A DNA stretch of 64,000 bases from Dehalococcoides mccartyi (GTDB taxonomy: Bacteria > Chloroflexota > Dehalococcoidia > UBA2979), in NCBI GenBank assembly GCA_945865925.1, contig CAMBFG010000001.1, forward strand, positions 206,854 to 270,853. The letters run 5' to 3'. Under the pieces are notes generated by a model. The model saw only the letters and a program-made list of their open reading frames with translations. It did not search any database and was not told the DNA's origin. Positions 25,536 through 33,644 of the stretch are shown piece after piece; the first letter of the stretch is position 1, and every line of letters starts with the position of its first letter. A program made the position numbers and the translations under genes.

Positions 25536-27353
25536 GTGGAACAGGCACGCATCCGCAACTTCTCGATCATCGCCCACATCGACCACGGCAAATCGACGCT
25601 CGCCGACCGCATGCTGGAGGTCACGGGCGCCGTTGACCCGCGGGACATGCGCGACCAGATGCTCGACTCCATGGAACTGGAGCGCGAGAAGGGGATCACG
25701 ATCAAGGCGCAGGCGGTCCGCATGGACTTCGCTGCCGCCGACGGCTCCCACTACCAGCTGAACCTGATCGACACCCCCGGCCACGTCGACTTCACCTACG
25801 AGGTTTCGCGCGCCCTGGCGGCCTGCGAAGGCGCCGTGCTGGTGGTGGACGCCACCCAGGGCATCCAGGCGCAGACGCTCGCCAACGTGTACCTCGCGAT
25901 GAACCTCAACCTGCGGCTGATCCCGGTCGTGAACAAGGTGGACCTGCCCTCGGCCGAGCCGGAGCGGGTGGCGAAGCAGCTGATGGACATCATCGGGTTC
26001 GACGCCAACGAAGTGCTGTTCGCCTCCGGCAAGTCCGGCATTGGCGTCCGCGAAGTCCTCGAGGCCGTCGTCGAGCGCGTGCCGCCCCCCGAGGGCAGCC
26101 GGGCCGCGCCCCTGCGCGCGATGATCTTCGATGCGAAGTACGACACCTTCAAAGGCGTGATGGCGTACGTCCGGGTGACGGATGGCCGCGTCGATATGAG
26201 CCGTCGGCTACGCCTCATCCAGCACGGCTCGCGCTTCGAGCCCGTCGAGATCGGTTACTTCCACCCGGCACTGACGACGACCGGGTTCCTTGAGGCAGGT
26301 GAGGTCGGCTACATCGCTACCGGGCTCAAGGGCGTCCAGCAGACCCGCGTCGGCGACACGATCACCTTCGATGTGGACGGGGCGAGCGAGGCGCTTGCCG
26401 GTTACAAGCCGGCGAAGGCGATGGTGTTTGCCGGGATCTATCCGACCGACCCTGACCAGTACAGCGACTTCCGCGAAGCCCTCGAAAAGTTGTCGCTGAA
26501 CGACGCCGCGCTCCAGTGGGAGCCGGAAACGAGCACCGCCCTGGGGTTCGGTTTTCGCTGCGGGTTCCTCGGACTGCTGCACATGGAGATCGTCCAGGAG
26601 CGCCTCGAACGCGAGTTCAGCCTCGACCTCATCGCCACCGCGCCGTCCGTCGAGTACCAGGTGACGAGGACGAACGGTACGGAGATGGAGATCGACTCGC
26701 CCGCTGAACTGCCGCCGACCACCGAGATCGAGGAAGTCCGCGAGCCCTGGGTGAAGGTGTCCGTCACCGTACCCGCGCGCTACATCGGCAGCGTCATGGG
26801 CCTGGTCGCCGAACGCCGCGGCGAGTTCGACCGCACCGAGTACCTGGACCATGCGGAGGACGAAGGCGAGTCGCGCGTCCTGACGACGTACCACCTGCCC
26901 CTCGCGGAGATCCTCACCGAGTTCTACGACCAGTTGAAGTCACGCACCGCCGGTTACGCGGCGATGGACTATCAGTTGGAGGCCTACCGCGCCGCCCGCG
27001 TCTCCAAACTCGAAATCCTCGTGAACGGCGACCCAGTCGACGCGCTGTCCTCGATCGTGCCGACGGAGAACGCGGCGCACCAGGGGCGGAAGCTTGTCGC
27101 CGCGCTCAAGGAGCTGATCCCGCGCCAGATGTTCGATGTGCCGCTGCAGGCCGTCATCGGTGGCCGGATCGTCGCGCGCGAGACCGTGAAGGCGATGCGC
27201 AAGAACGTGCTGGCGAAGTGCTACGGCGGCGACATCACTCGGAAGCGGAAGCTGCTGGAGAAGCAGAAGGCTGGCAAGAAGCGGATGAAGATGCTCGGTT
27301 CCGTCGAGGTGCCTCAGGAGGCGTTCATGGCCGTCCTGAAGATGCACGACTAG
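25536..27353 (+). CDS. lepA: elongation factor 4 (LepA), ribosome back-translocase
   Basis: Translational GTPase acting on stalled or mis-translocated ribosomes, at the membrane or in the cytosol. At 605 residues it is the normal length. Motifs seen: [17 protein letters not shown] (G1), the switch [15 protein letters not shown] (G2), [18 protein letters not shown] (G3), [16 protein letters not shown] (G4) and the SGKSGIGV G5 region. The LepA-specific C-terminal domain is complete ([20 protein letters not shown] and a basic end). It starts with GTG at 25536. Confidence 0.98.
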   Translation: MEQARIRNFSIIAHIDHGKSTLADRMLEVTGAVDPRDMRDQMLDSMELEREKGITIKAQAVRMDFAAADGSHYQLNLIDTPGHVDFTYEVSRALAACEGAVLVVDATQGIQAQTLANVYLAMNLNLRLIPVVNKVDLPSAEPERVAKQLMDIIGFDANEVLFASGKSGIGVREVLEAVVERVPPPEGSRAAPLRAMIFDAKYDTFKGVMAYVRVTDGRVDMSRRLRLIQHGSRFEPVEIGYFHPALTTTGFLEAGEVGYIATGLKGVQQTRVGDTITFDVDGASEALAGYKPAKAMVFAGIYPTDPDQYSDFREALEKLSLNDAALQWEPETSTALGFGFRCGFLGLLHMEIVQERLEREFSLDLIATAPSVEYQVTRTNGTEMEIDSPAELPPTTEIEEVREPWVKVSVTVPARYIGSVMGLVAERRGEFDRTEYLDHAEDEGESRVLTTYHLPLAEILTEFYDQLKSRTAGYAAMDYQLEAYRAARVSKLEILVNGDPVDALSSIVPTENAAHQGRKLVAALKELIPRQMFDVPLQAVIGGRIVARETVKAMRKNVLAKCYGGDITRKRKLLEKQKAGKKRMKMLGSVEVPQEAFMAVLKMHD

Positions 27354-27421
27354 CGCCAGGACAGCGAGAGCGCCTCCTGCGTTAGCATCGCCGCCGGTGA
27401 GGGAGTGCGAGGGGGCACGAC

Positions 27422-28621
27422 ATGCCGCAGATCGTCATCGAGCCGCGCATCCGAGGGTTCATCTCGCTGACCGCGCATCCCGAGGGCTGTGCCGCCAACG
27501 TGCGCGAGCAGGTTGCCATCGCCCGCACCGGGATCACGCCGAATCCGGACGCCCCGATCCGCTCCGTGCTCGTCCTCGGATCTTCCACCGGCTACGGCCT
27601 CGCGAGCGCGATCGTCGCCTGCTTCGGCTACGGCGCGAAGACCCTCGGCGTGTGCTTCGAGAAGGCGCCCGAGGGCGACAAGGTCGGGACGGCCGGCTGG
27701 TACAACCTCGCGGAAGCCCACCGACTCGCGAAGGAGTCCGGTCTCACCTTTCGCACGATCAACGGTGACGCGTTCTCGCCGGAGGTGAAGGCGGAGACGG
27801 TGCGCGCGCTGCGCGATGGCATCGGGCCGGTCGACCTCGTGATCTACTCGCTCGCGGCACCGAGGCGTAAGGACGCGCAGGGGAACATCTGGAACTCCAC
27901 GCTGAAGCCGATCGGCGGCCGGTACGACGGCAAGGGCTTCGACCTGCGCAACGAGGCCGTTACCGAGTCCTCGATCGAAGCGGCCACCGATGACGAGATC
28001 GCGGGCACCATCAAGGTGATGGGCGGTGAGGACTGGCGCGAGTGGACAACGCTGCTCCGCGACGAGGGTGTGCTCGCACCCGGCGCGCGGAACGTCGCCT
28101 ACTCCTACATCGGGCCTGAGGTGTCGTCCGCGATCTACCGGCGTGGGACGATTGGGCGTGCGAAGGAAGACTTGGAGCGCACGGCGCACGAACTGCACAC
28201 ACTCCTGGCTGACGGGCGCGGCGGCGGTTCCTGGGTGAGCGTGAACAAGGGCCTCGTGACACAGGCATCGAGCGCGATCCCGGCGGTGCCCCTGTACCTC
28301 AGCATTCTCTACAAGGTGATGAAGGCGCAGGGCAGTCACGAGGGCACCATCGAGCAGATGGTGCGGCTGTTCCGCGACCAGATCAGCCCGGGCCGCACTC
28401 CACATGTGGACGCGGAAGGTCGTATCCGCCTCGACGACTGGGAGATGGCGGCCCCAGTGCAGACCGTCGTCGAGGAACTGTGGGAGGCAACGACGACCGA
28501 GAACCTCGCGAACACGACGGACTACGCGGGGTTCAAGTCGGACTTCTACCGGCTGTTCGGCTTCGGTGTAGACGGCGTCGACTACTCCGTGCCAGTCGAA
28601 ATCGATCGCCCGCTCGTCTAA
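27422..28621 (+). CDS. fabV: trans-2-enoyl-ACP/CoA reductase FabV
   Basis: NADH-dependent enoyl reductase for the last step of the fatty acid elongation cycle, often triclosan-resistant. At 399 residues it matches the family length. The nucleotide-binding VLVLGSSTGYGLASAI is present, and the long-spaced catalytic pair Tyr239-x8-Lys248 (IYRRGTIGRAKEDL) that defines FabV is intact. Other family segments: SLAAPRRKD and a typical C-terminus with DYAGFKSDFYRLFGFG. GAGGGGG precedes the ATG. It is monocistronic. No other fatty acid genes are nearby. FabV is known mainly from Proteobacteria and scattered elsewhere, so its presence here is worth noting. Confidence 0.96.
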   Translation: MPQIVIEPRIRGFISLTAHPEGCAANVREQVAIARTGITPNPDAPIRSVLVLGSSTGYGLASAIVACFGYGAKTLGVCFEKAPEGDKVGTAGWYNLAEAHRLAKESGLTFRTINGDAFSPEVKAETVRALRDGIGPVDLVIYSLAAPRRKDAQGNIWNSTLKPIGGRYDGKGFDLRNEAVTESSIEAATDDEIAGTIKVMGGEDWREWTTLLRDEGVLAPGARNVAYSYIGPEVSSAIYRRGTIGRAKEDLERTAHELHTLLADGRGGGSWVSVNKGLVTQASSAIPAVPLYLSILYKVMKAQGSHEGTIEQMVRLFRDQISPGRTPHVDAEGRIRLDDWEMAAPVQTVVEELWEATTTENLANTTDYAGFKSDFYRLFGFGVDGVDYSVPVEIDRPLV

Positions 28622-28627
28622 CCCTCG

Positions 28628-29956
28628 CTAGCCCTCGCCCAGCAGGTCGTCGAGTTCCACCAGCCCGTTCGTGGACGCAATACGCGCGCGGATCGCCTCC
28701 AGGCGCTCCTGCGGGGCGCCGTTGAGGGCCGCGAGGGCACAGCGGTAGAGCGTCCTCGCTGGCAGCAGCGCGTACCCCACGGCCTCCGAGGCGACACGGA
28801 GCGACTCCGCGATCTCACGGGTGCGCTCGTCCGGCCGCGTGAGGCGCTGGCCGTTCACCACGATCACGCCGCGCGGGGCGACGGCCCGGCTCGCGATGGT
28901 GGCCTCGATGCGCTGGCGGAGGCGGTAGTGCGGCGCCATCTCCACGGCGCCATCGCTTGAGGCAACCACGACTTCCACCGAGCGCTCGCCGTCGAGCCAC
29001 ACCGGCTCGCCTTCCTCGGAGCGGGCGGCGTCGAAGCCGATGGTCTGGGCGCAGGCGGCGGCGGCGGTGGCGAGGGCGCTTTCGCTCCCGGCCCACAACA
29101 CCTGGCGGACCCGCGCGAGGTTGTTCGCGATGCGTTCGGCCATCGCGCGCTCTTCCTGCGCCTGGTCGACCGCAAAGTTGAGTTCCCGCACACGGCTCTC
29201 CTGGGAGTCGAGGCCTGGGACGGGCATCTCCTTACCCCAGTACGGCGGCTCGTCGTCCGGAAGGGCCAGGGCGTCCGCGAAGGCGTCCATCATTGCCTGA
29301 CCCTCGAGCGGTGGCAGCCACTCGTTTTCGGGGTTGCTCGCCGTGGGCAGGAAGACGAGGCGGCCCGCTGAGACGCGCACCTCGACGCCGATCGCGGAGC
29401 CACCGGCCGAGCGCAGGAAGACGTGCGCGTGCTGCCCGATGCCTGGCGCGCGGTCGTCGATAGCGGCGCGGTAGAGCAGTTGCGACTGGTAGGTCTCGTA
29501 CACCTTCACGAAGGGGTGGCCATGGTCGACGACTGCCCCGCGGGAGCCCTCGGACGGGCGGATGGTCGAGGCGTCCCACGCGATGCCGAGCGGGGCCGGC
29601 AGGAGGAAATAGCGGTCGAGCCCCTGCTTCTCGGTGACGCCCGTGATCCTCGACTGCGGAGCGAGGTAGACGACGACGACCGCGCCACGCTCAAGGGCGC
29701 GCGCGAACTCCTCGCGCCGGCGGTCGAGCAGGGCGGCGAGCGGGGCTGCGCCGTCGGCGCCGTCCCCGTTCACGATCGGGGCATCGCCGTGGGTGAAGAG
29801 GTAGCCCTCGCCCTCGGCCGCATGGTGGATGACGTCCGCCGTGGCGCGAATGTCGAGGACAATCGCGTCGTAGTCGGCGATGTTGGGGGCGTTGAGGATG
29901 GTGTGGTTGTCGATCTGGTGGTGCTGCAGGCGGTGACTCAGCGACAGGATGCGCAC
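28628..29956 (-). CDS. unknown protein with nuclease-like C-terminal domain
   Basis: A 442-residue soluble protein I cannot name. The GTG at 29954-29956 with GGAGG five bases upstream sets the start. The N-terminal half (MRILSLSHRLQHHQIDN, then DYDAIVLDIRA) looks like an alpha/beta domain. A short coiled coil lies near 265-285 (AQEERAMAERIANNLARVRQ). The last 150 residues have an order seen in PD-(D/E)XK-like domains: a loop with EGEPVWLDGERSVEVVVASS, a helix rich in Arg, APRGVIVVNGQ, PDERTREIAESLRVASEA and LLPARTLYRCALAAL. The usual E-x-K is not clear, so nuclease activity is doubtful. It is convergent with fabV (4 bases between stops) and divergent from the SRP RNA gene. Confidence 0.7.
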   Translation of the reverse strand: MRILSLSHRLQHHQIDNHTILNAPNIADYDAIVLDIRATADVIHHAAEGEGYLFTHGDAPIVNGDGADGAAPLAALLDRRREEFARALERGAVVVVYLAPQSRITGVTEKQGLDRYFLLPAPLGIAWDASTIRPSEGSRGAVVDHGHPFVKVYETYQSQLLYRAAIDDRAPGIGQHAHVFLRSAGGSAIGVEVRVSAGRLVFLPTASNPENEWLPPLEGQAMMDAFADALALPDDEPPYWGKEMPVPGLDSQESRVRELNFAVDQAQEERAMAERIANNLARVRQVLWAGSESALATAAAACAQTIGFDAARSEEGEPVWLDGERSVEVVVASSDGAVEMAPHYRLRQRIEATIASRAVAPRGVIVVNGQRLTRPDERTREIAESLRVASEAVGYALLPARTLYRCALAALNGAPQERLEAIRARIASTNGLVELDDLLGEG

Positions 29957-30089
29957 GCGCTCCTCCGTCCTCGGGACGTCAGTGGTAGCAAGGGTCGAGT
30001 GTATCTCCGGAGCCGGTGAGGAGCCCTCGGCAGATGCACCACGGGGAGATGCCCCGCTGCCGCCAAGGGAGACGGCTGCTACGCTGGGA

Positions 30090-30359
30090 TTGGTCGTGCT
30101 AGACGGGGAGTTAGCGGCGCCCTCTACCCGCAATCCGCTTTAGCGGGGTTGAATGCCCGCCATAGAACGGCTGCGAAGGGACTGCGAGCGCCGGGCAGTG
30201 TTGAGAGCCTGGTCCCGTGCGGCGGCGCGCGGCGAACCCCGCCAGGGCCGGAAGGCAGCAACGGTAAGTCGATGACGTCGGGTGCCACGGGATCGCCGGG
30301 CTTGAGCCAGCCAGCAGGAGTAAGCCAGCGCAACCGAGCGAAGGCGGGGCACGGCCACC
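30090..30359 (+). ncRNA. ffs: signal recognition particle RNA, large bacterial type
   Basis: About 270 bases. The 5' Alu domain GTGCTAGACGGGGAGTTAGC, GCCCTCTACCCGCAATCCGC and TTGAATGCCC closely follows Bacillus scRNA. The helix 8 SRP54-binding core is GCCAGGGCCGGAAGGCAGCA (30241-30260) with the GGAA tetraloop. The ends pair: TGGTCGTGC near 30091 with GCACGGCCA near 30350. It guides nascent membrane proteins together with Ffh and FtsY; ftsY is in this window at 43540. End coordinates are good to a few bases. TACGCT at 30079-30084 may be its -10 box. Confidence 0.94.
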
Positions 30360-30396
30360 CCCAAATCCACTCAGCGCGCCGCCCTCGAGGCCGCGC

Positions 30397-31428
30397 GTGA
30401 GCCCGCGCAAGCGGTCCTCTGTGCCGTCTCGGCGGCGGCCCTCGGTGCCCAAGGCGCTGCGGCCGAAGCCGGAGATCCCGGAGCCGCCGGAGTACCTCCG
30501 CCGCATCGGCGTGAAGCCGAGGAAGTCGCTCGGGCAGCACTTCCTCATCGACCAGTTCATCCTCGCGGACATCGCGCGCGCCTGCTGTCCGCAGGGGGGC
30601 GAGACCGTTCTGGAGATCGGCGCCGGGCCAGGCGGACTGACGGAGGAACTCGCGAACCTCGCCGGCCGCGTCGTCGCAGTCGAACTAGACGAGGAACTCG
30701 CCGCCTCAACGCGGGAGCGCCTAAAGCGGTTCAAACACCTCGAGGTGATCGCCGCCGACGTCATGGACTACGAGCCAGACGAGTTGCTCAGCGAGGGCGG
30801 CGCAGAGCCGCCGTACACCGCCTGCGGCAACCTGCCGTACTACATCACCCAGCCGATCGTGCGCCGGATGCTGGAGGCCCAACCTGGCCCCCAGCGCGTG
30901 GTCGTCCTCGTCCAGCGCGAGGTGGCACAGCGCATCGCCGGAGGGCCAGGGCGCGAGTCGCTCCTGTCGATCTCGGTGAAGGTATACGGCGCGCCTCGAG
31001 TGCTGTTCGAGGTGCCACACACGGCGTTCTGGCCACCGCCGAAGGTGCAGTCGGCGGTGATCGCCATCGAGAAGTTCGCGGCGCCGGCCCTCGATCTACC
31101 GGCGGAGGAGATCGAGGCGTTCTTTTACCTCGTGCGCGCGGGGTTCGCACAGCCGCGGAAGCAACTTCACAACGTGCTTACGGACGAGTTCACACTGGAG
31201 CGCATCCCCGTCCTCGCGCTCCTCGAAGAAGCCGGCATCGCGGCGACCTCGCGCGCCCAGCACCTGCAGGTCGCGGACTGGGAACGCCTCTACGGCGTGA
31301 TGAAGCGCCGCCACCCCGCGCTCCTCGAAGCCATCGAGGCCGATGCGCCCGAGGACGAGGACACCAACGACGACTTCAACCCGGACGACTTCGAGGACGA
31401 GTCAGACGACGAGCCGGACGATGAGTAA
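30397..31428 (+). CDS. rsmA: 16S rRNA (adenine1518/1519-N6) dimethyltransferase
   Basis: KsgA/RsmA dimethylates two adenines in 16S helix 45 late in 30S assembly. At 343 residues it is about 70 longer than E. coli KsgA. A basic Pro/Arg-rich N-terminal extension (1-40) precedes KSLGQHFLIDQ, and the C-terminus ends in an unusual run of Asp/Glu (about 312-343). SAM-binding VLEIGAGPGGLTEEL and catalytic NLPYYI are intact, as are the later WPPPKVQSAVI and GFAQPRKQLHNVL. It starts at GTG 30397. The last 8 bases overlap ispE, so the two are coupled. Confidence 0.96.
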   Translation: MSPRKRSSVPSRRRPSVPKALRPKPEIPEPPEYLRRIGVKPRKSLGQHFLIDQFILADIARACCPQGGETVLEIGAGPGGLTEELANLAGRVVAVELDEELAASTRERLKRFKHLEVIAADVMDYEPDELLSEGGAEPPYTACGNLPYYITQPIVRRMLEAQPGPQRVVVLVQREVAQRIAGGPGRESLLSISVKVYGAPRVLFEVPHTAFWPPPKVQSAVIAIEKFAAPALDLPAEEIEAFFYLVRAGFAQPRKQLHNVLTDEFTLERIPVLALLEEAGIAATSRAQHLQVADWERLYGVMKRRHPALLEAIEADAPEDEDTNDDFNPDDFEDESDDEPDDE

Positions 31429-32350
31429 CGGGACGGGCCTGCGCCTGCTTGCCCCCGCGAAGATCAATATCGCGCTCGAGATCATCCGGAAGCGATCCGA
31501 CGGCTTCCACGAGATCGCCACGGTGATGACCACGCTCGACCTGGCGGACCGCGTCTCGATCTGGCCGCGCGAGGCTGGCGCAGGCCTTGAGGTGGTGCTG
31601 ACCGGCGCGTACGCCGCCGACATCGACCCCGCGAACGACCTCGCTGGCCGTGCCGCAACGAAGATGGCGGAGGCGCTCGGTCGCTCGCCAGACCTACGCA
31701 TCGAGGTTGAGAAGAAGATCCCGTCGCCGGGCGGGCTGGGCGGCGGGTCCTCGGACGCCGGTGCCGTCCTCCGAGGGCTAACGCGGCTGTGGAACGTCGA
31801 CTGGCAACCGCACCGGCTCGAGGCTCTCGCGGCGACACTCGGGTCAGACGTGCCGTTCTTCCTGCACGGGGGCACCGCGTTCTGCTCGGGCCGTGGCGAG
31901 GTGGTCGAACCGCTGAAGGACATGCGACCGATCCGAATGCTGCTGCTGGTGCCGCCGGTGCCGCAGCGCGCGTCCAAGACGGCGTTCCGCTACGCCTCGG
32001 TGCATCCACACGACTTCAGCGATGGCCACCGCACGCATCGCCTCGCTCAGCGGATCGCGCGCAACGCCCCACCACCCACCGCCGACCTGATCAACGCCTT
32101 CGAGGCGGTGGTCGAGCGCAGCGAGCCGGAACTGATCGCCCACTACGCGAAGTACCACGCAGCGGGCGCACCTCGGCTGCACCTCTGCGGGTCAGGGCCG
32201 GCGGTCTTCATGCTCGTGCTCGATGGCGCGAAGTTGCGGGAGTTGCGCCAGGACTTCCGCACGCAGGGTGCGGCCGTCTTCGAGGCGCACACACTCTCCC
32301 GCACCGCCGCGCTCGCGATCGAGGAATTGCCGGCGAGGGCCGGCGCGTGA
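31421..32350 (+). CDS. ispE: 4-diphosphocytidyl-2-C-methyl-D-erythritol kinase
   Basis: GHMP kinase of the non-mevalonate (MEP) isoprenoid pathway; it phosphorylates CDP-ME. It has 309 residues. N-terminal LLAPAKINIALEIIRKRSDGFHE, the ATP loop PSPGGLGGGSSDAGAV and the C-terminal LHLCGSGPAVFMLV motif are all present. It overlaps rsmA by 8 bases (ATGAGTAA) and its stop overlaps the next gene by 4 bases (GTGA). The rsmA-ispE order is common in Gram-positive bacteria. It shows that this organism uses the MEP pathway. Confidence 0.96.
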   Translation: MSNGTGLRLLAPAKINIALEIIRKRSDGFHEIATVMTTLDLADRVSIWPREAGAGLEVVLTGAYAADIDPANDLAGRAATKMAEALGRSPDLRIEVEKKIPSPGGLGGGSSDAGAVLRGLTRLWNVDWQPHRLEALAATLGSDVPFFLHGGTAFCSGRGEVVEPLKDMRPIRMLLLVPPVPQRASKTAFRYASVHPHDFSDGHRTHRLAQRIARNAPPPTADLINAFEAVVERSEPELIAHYAKYHAAGAPRLHLCGSGPAVFMLVLDGAKLRELRQDFRTQGAAVFEAHTLSRTAALAIEELPARAGA

Positions 32351-32763
32351 TCGCGCTGATCGAGGCGGAGCAGGCGCTGTTCGCGGCCGTGCTCGCCGGG
32401 TGGGTCTGCGGCTTCGCGGTCGCCCTCGCCAGTACCGGGTACCTGATGTTCGGGCTGTCGCGGGCGACGATCCGACCGCTGCCGAATCTCCGCGTGTCGC
32501 TCCCGATCTTCGGGATCGTGGCCGTGAACGCCCTCGTGGTCGCGTGGACGCTCGCGGGGATCGGCGCGGGGGTGGGGTACTACCTCTCGGGGGGGCCGCG
32601 ATTCACGGCTGGTGTCGCTGCCATACACGCCCTCGCAGCCCTCGTCTACTCCGTCGCACGGGGGCGACCAGGGAGCGGGGAGGCCCGCGTCGTCTGGGCG
32701 ACCCTCGCGACCTCGCTGGTGGCGTTTGCCGGGGTGCTGCCGTTCCTGGCAGCGCGCGCCTGA
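32347..32763 (+). CDS. small four-helix membrane protein
   Basis: A 138-residue integral membrane protein translated by coupling: its GTG (32347-32349) overlaps the ispE TGA. Hydrophobic stretches near residues 8-32, 48-76, 84-102 and 116-136 suggest four helices. Short polar loops contain Arg and Gly. I recognise no family. The overlap and the same direction imply expression with rsmA-ispE. Function unknown. Confidence 0.72.
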   Translation: MIALIEAEQALFAAVLAGWVCGFAVALASTGYLMFGLSRATIRPLPNLRVSLPIFGIVAVNALVVAWTLAGIGAGVGYYLSGGPRFTAGVAAIHALAALVYSVARGRPGSGEARVVWATLATSLVAFAGVLPFLAARA

Positions 32764-32771
32764 GGGGTACG

Positions 32772-32800
32772 GTGACGGAAGCACGGGGGCTCGGTATCCT
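32772..32800 (+). promoter_or_regulatory. candidate promoter of the PHP gene
   Basis: GTGACG (32772-32777), a 17-base spacer, and TATCCT (32795-32800). The start would fall near 32807, giving a leader of about 45 bases that contains the GAGGAGG ribosome site. Confidence 0.5.
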
Positions 32801-32852
32801 CGGGCATACCCACCGCCGCCACCCGTAGGGGCGGACGGACGAGGAGGACCCG

Positions 32853-33590
32853 CTGGAACTCCACGACGGACTGCGCGGCTCGATCATCGAGATGCACGTC
32901 CATACCAAGCCGACTTCGTCTGACTCCATGCTCGACCCGAGCGAACTCGTGCAAATCGCACGGGACATCGGGCTGTCCGGCGTGAACATGACCGAGCACG
33001 ATAACGTGCACGAGTCTCACCATCAGGCCAACTTCCGCGCGCTGCACCCGGACTTCTTCGTGAACTTCGGGATGGAAGTCTCCACGGACATGGGGCACAT
33101 GCTGGCGGTGGGCCTGAAGGTCTACCTGCCCGGCATCCGGAAGGCTGCGAAACTGCGCGAGGAACTCGACAAGGTGGGCGGCTTCCTGATCGTTGCGCAC
33201 CCGTTCCGCCGCCTGTTCGACCCGGTCACGGCGATGCGCACTGGTGTGAAATTCGAGATGACCCCCGCCGAGGCGGCCGAGCGGATGCCCGTCTTCAAAC
33301 TCGTCCACGCGGTGGAAGTCGCCAACGGCGCCAACACCCCGCAGGAGAACGAATTCGCGCTGGAGGTGATCCGGCTGCTCGGCATCAGCGGGACGGGCGG
33401 CTCGGACGCCCACTCCACGAGTGGCATCGGCACCTTCGCCACCGGCTTCGAGAAGGCGATCGCCACGCCTGAGGAGTTCCTGGAGGAACTGCACAAGGGC
33501 CATTTCGAGGCCGTCCACAAGACCAAGGACGCCCGCTGGGTGCGATTCGAGCAGGGCTCGAGCGAGGCAATCTCCGGTCGTCAGGAGTAA
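32853..33590 (+). CDS. PHP-domain phosphoesterase, probable CTG start
   Basis: A 245-residue metal-dependent hydrolase of the polymerase-and-histidinol-phosphatase superfamily. The metal ligands appear in order: EMHVHTKP, MTEHDNVHE, FGMEVS, VAHPFRR and GTGGSDAHS. Stand-alone PHP proteins often hydrolyse small phosphates or 5'-nucleotides. The first ATG (32892) would cut off the strand before the first H-x-H and has no ribosome site. GAGGAGG at 32841-32847 is five bases from an in-frame CTG at 32853, so I place the start there. The gene ends 54 bases before dinG. Confidence 0.85.
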   Translation: MELHDGLRGSIIEMHVHTKPTSSDSMLDPSELVQIARDIGLSGVNMTEHDNVHESHHQANFRALHPDFFVNFGMEVSTDMGHMLAVGLKVYLPGIRKAAKLREELDKVGGFLIVAHPFRRLFDPVTAMRTGVKFEMTPAEAAERMPVFKLVHAVEVANGANTPQENEFALEVIRLLGISGTGGSDAHSTSGIGTFATGFEKAIATPEEFLEELHKGHFEAVHKTKDARWVRFEQGSSEAISGRQE

Positions 33591-33644
33591 CCTCCTGTCC
33601 ATTCGTGGAACCGCGGCCAGAGTGCCGCCTGGGAAGCCGGGCTG

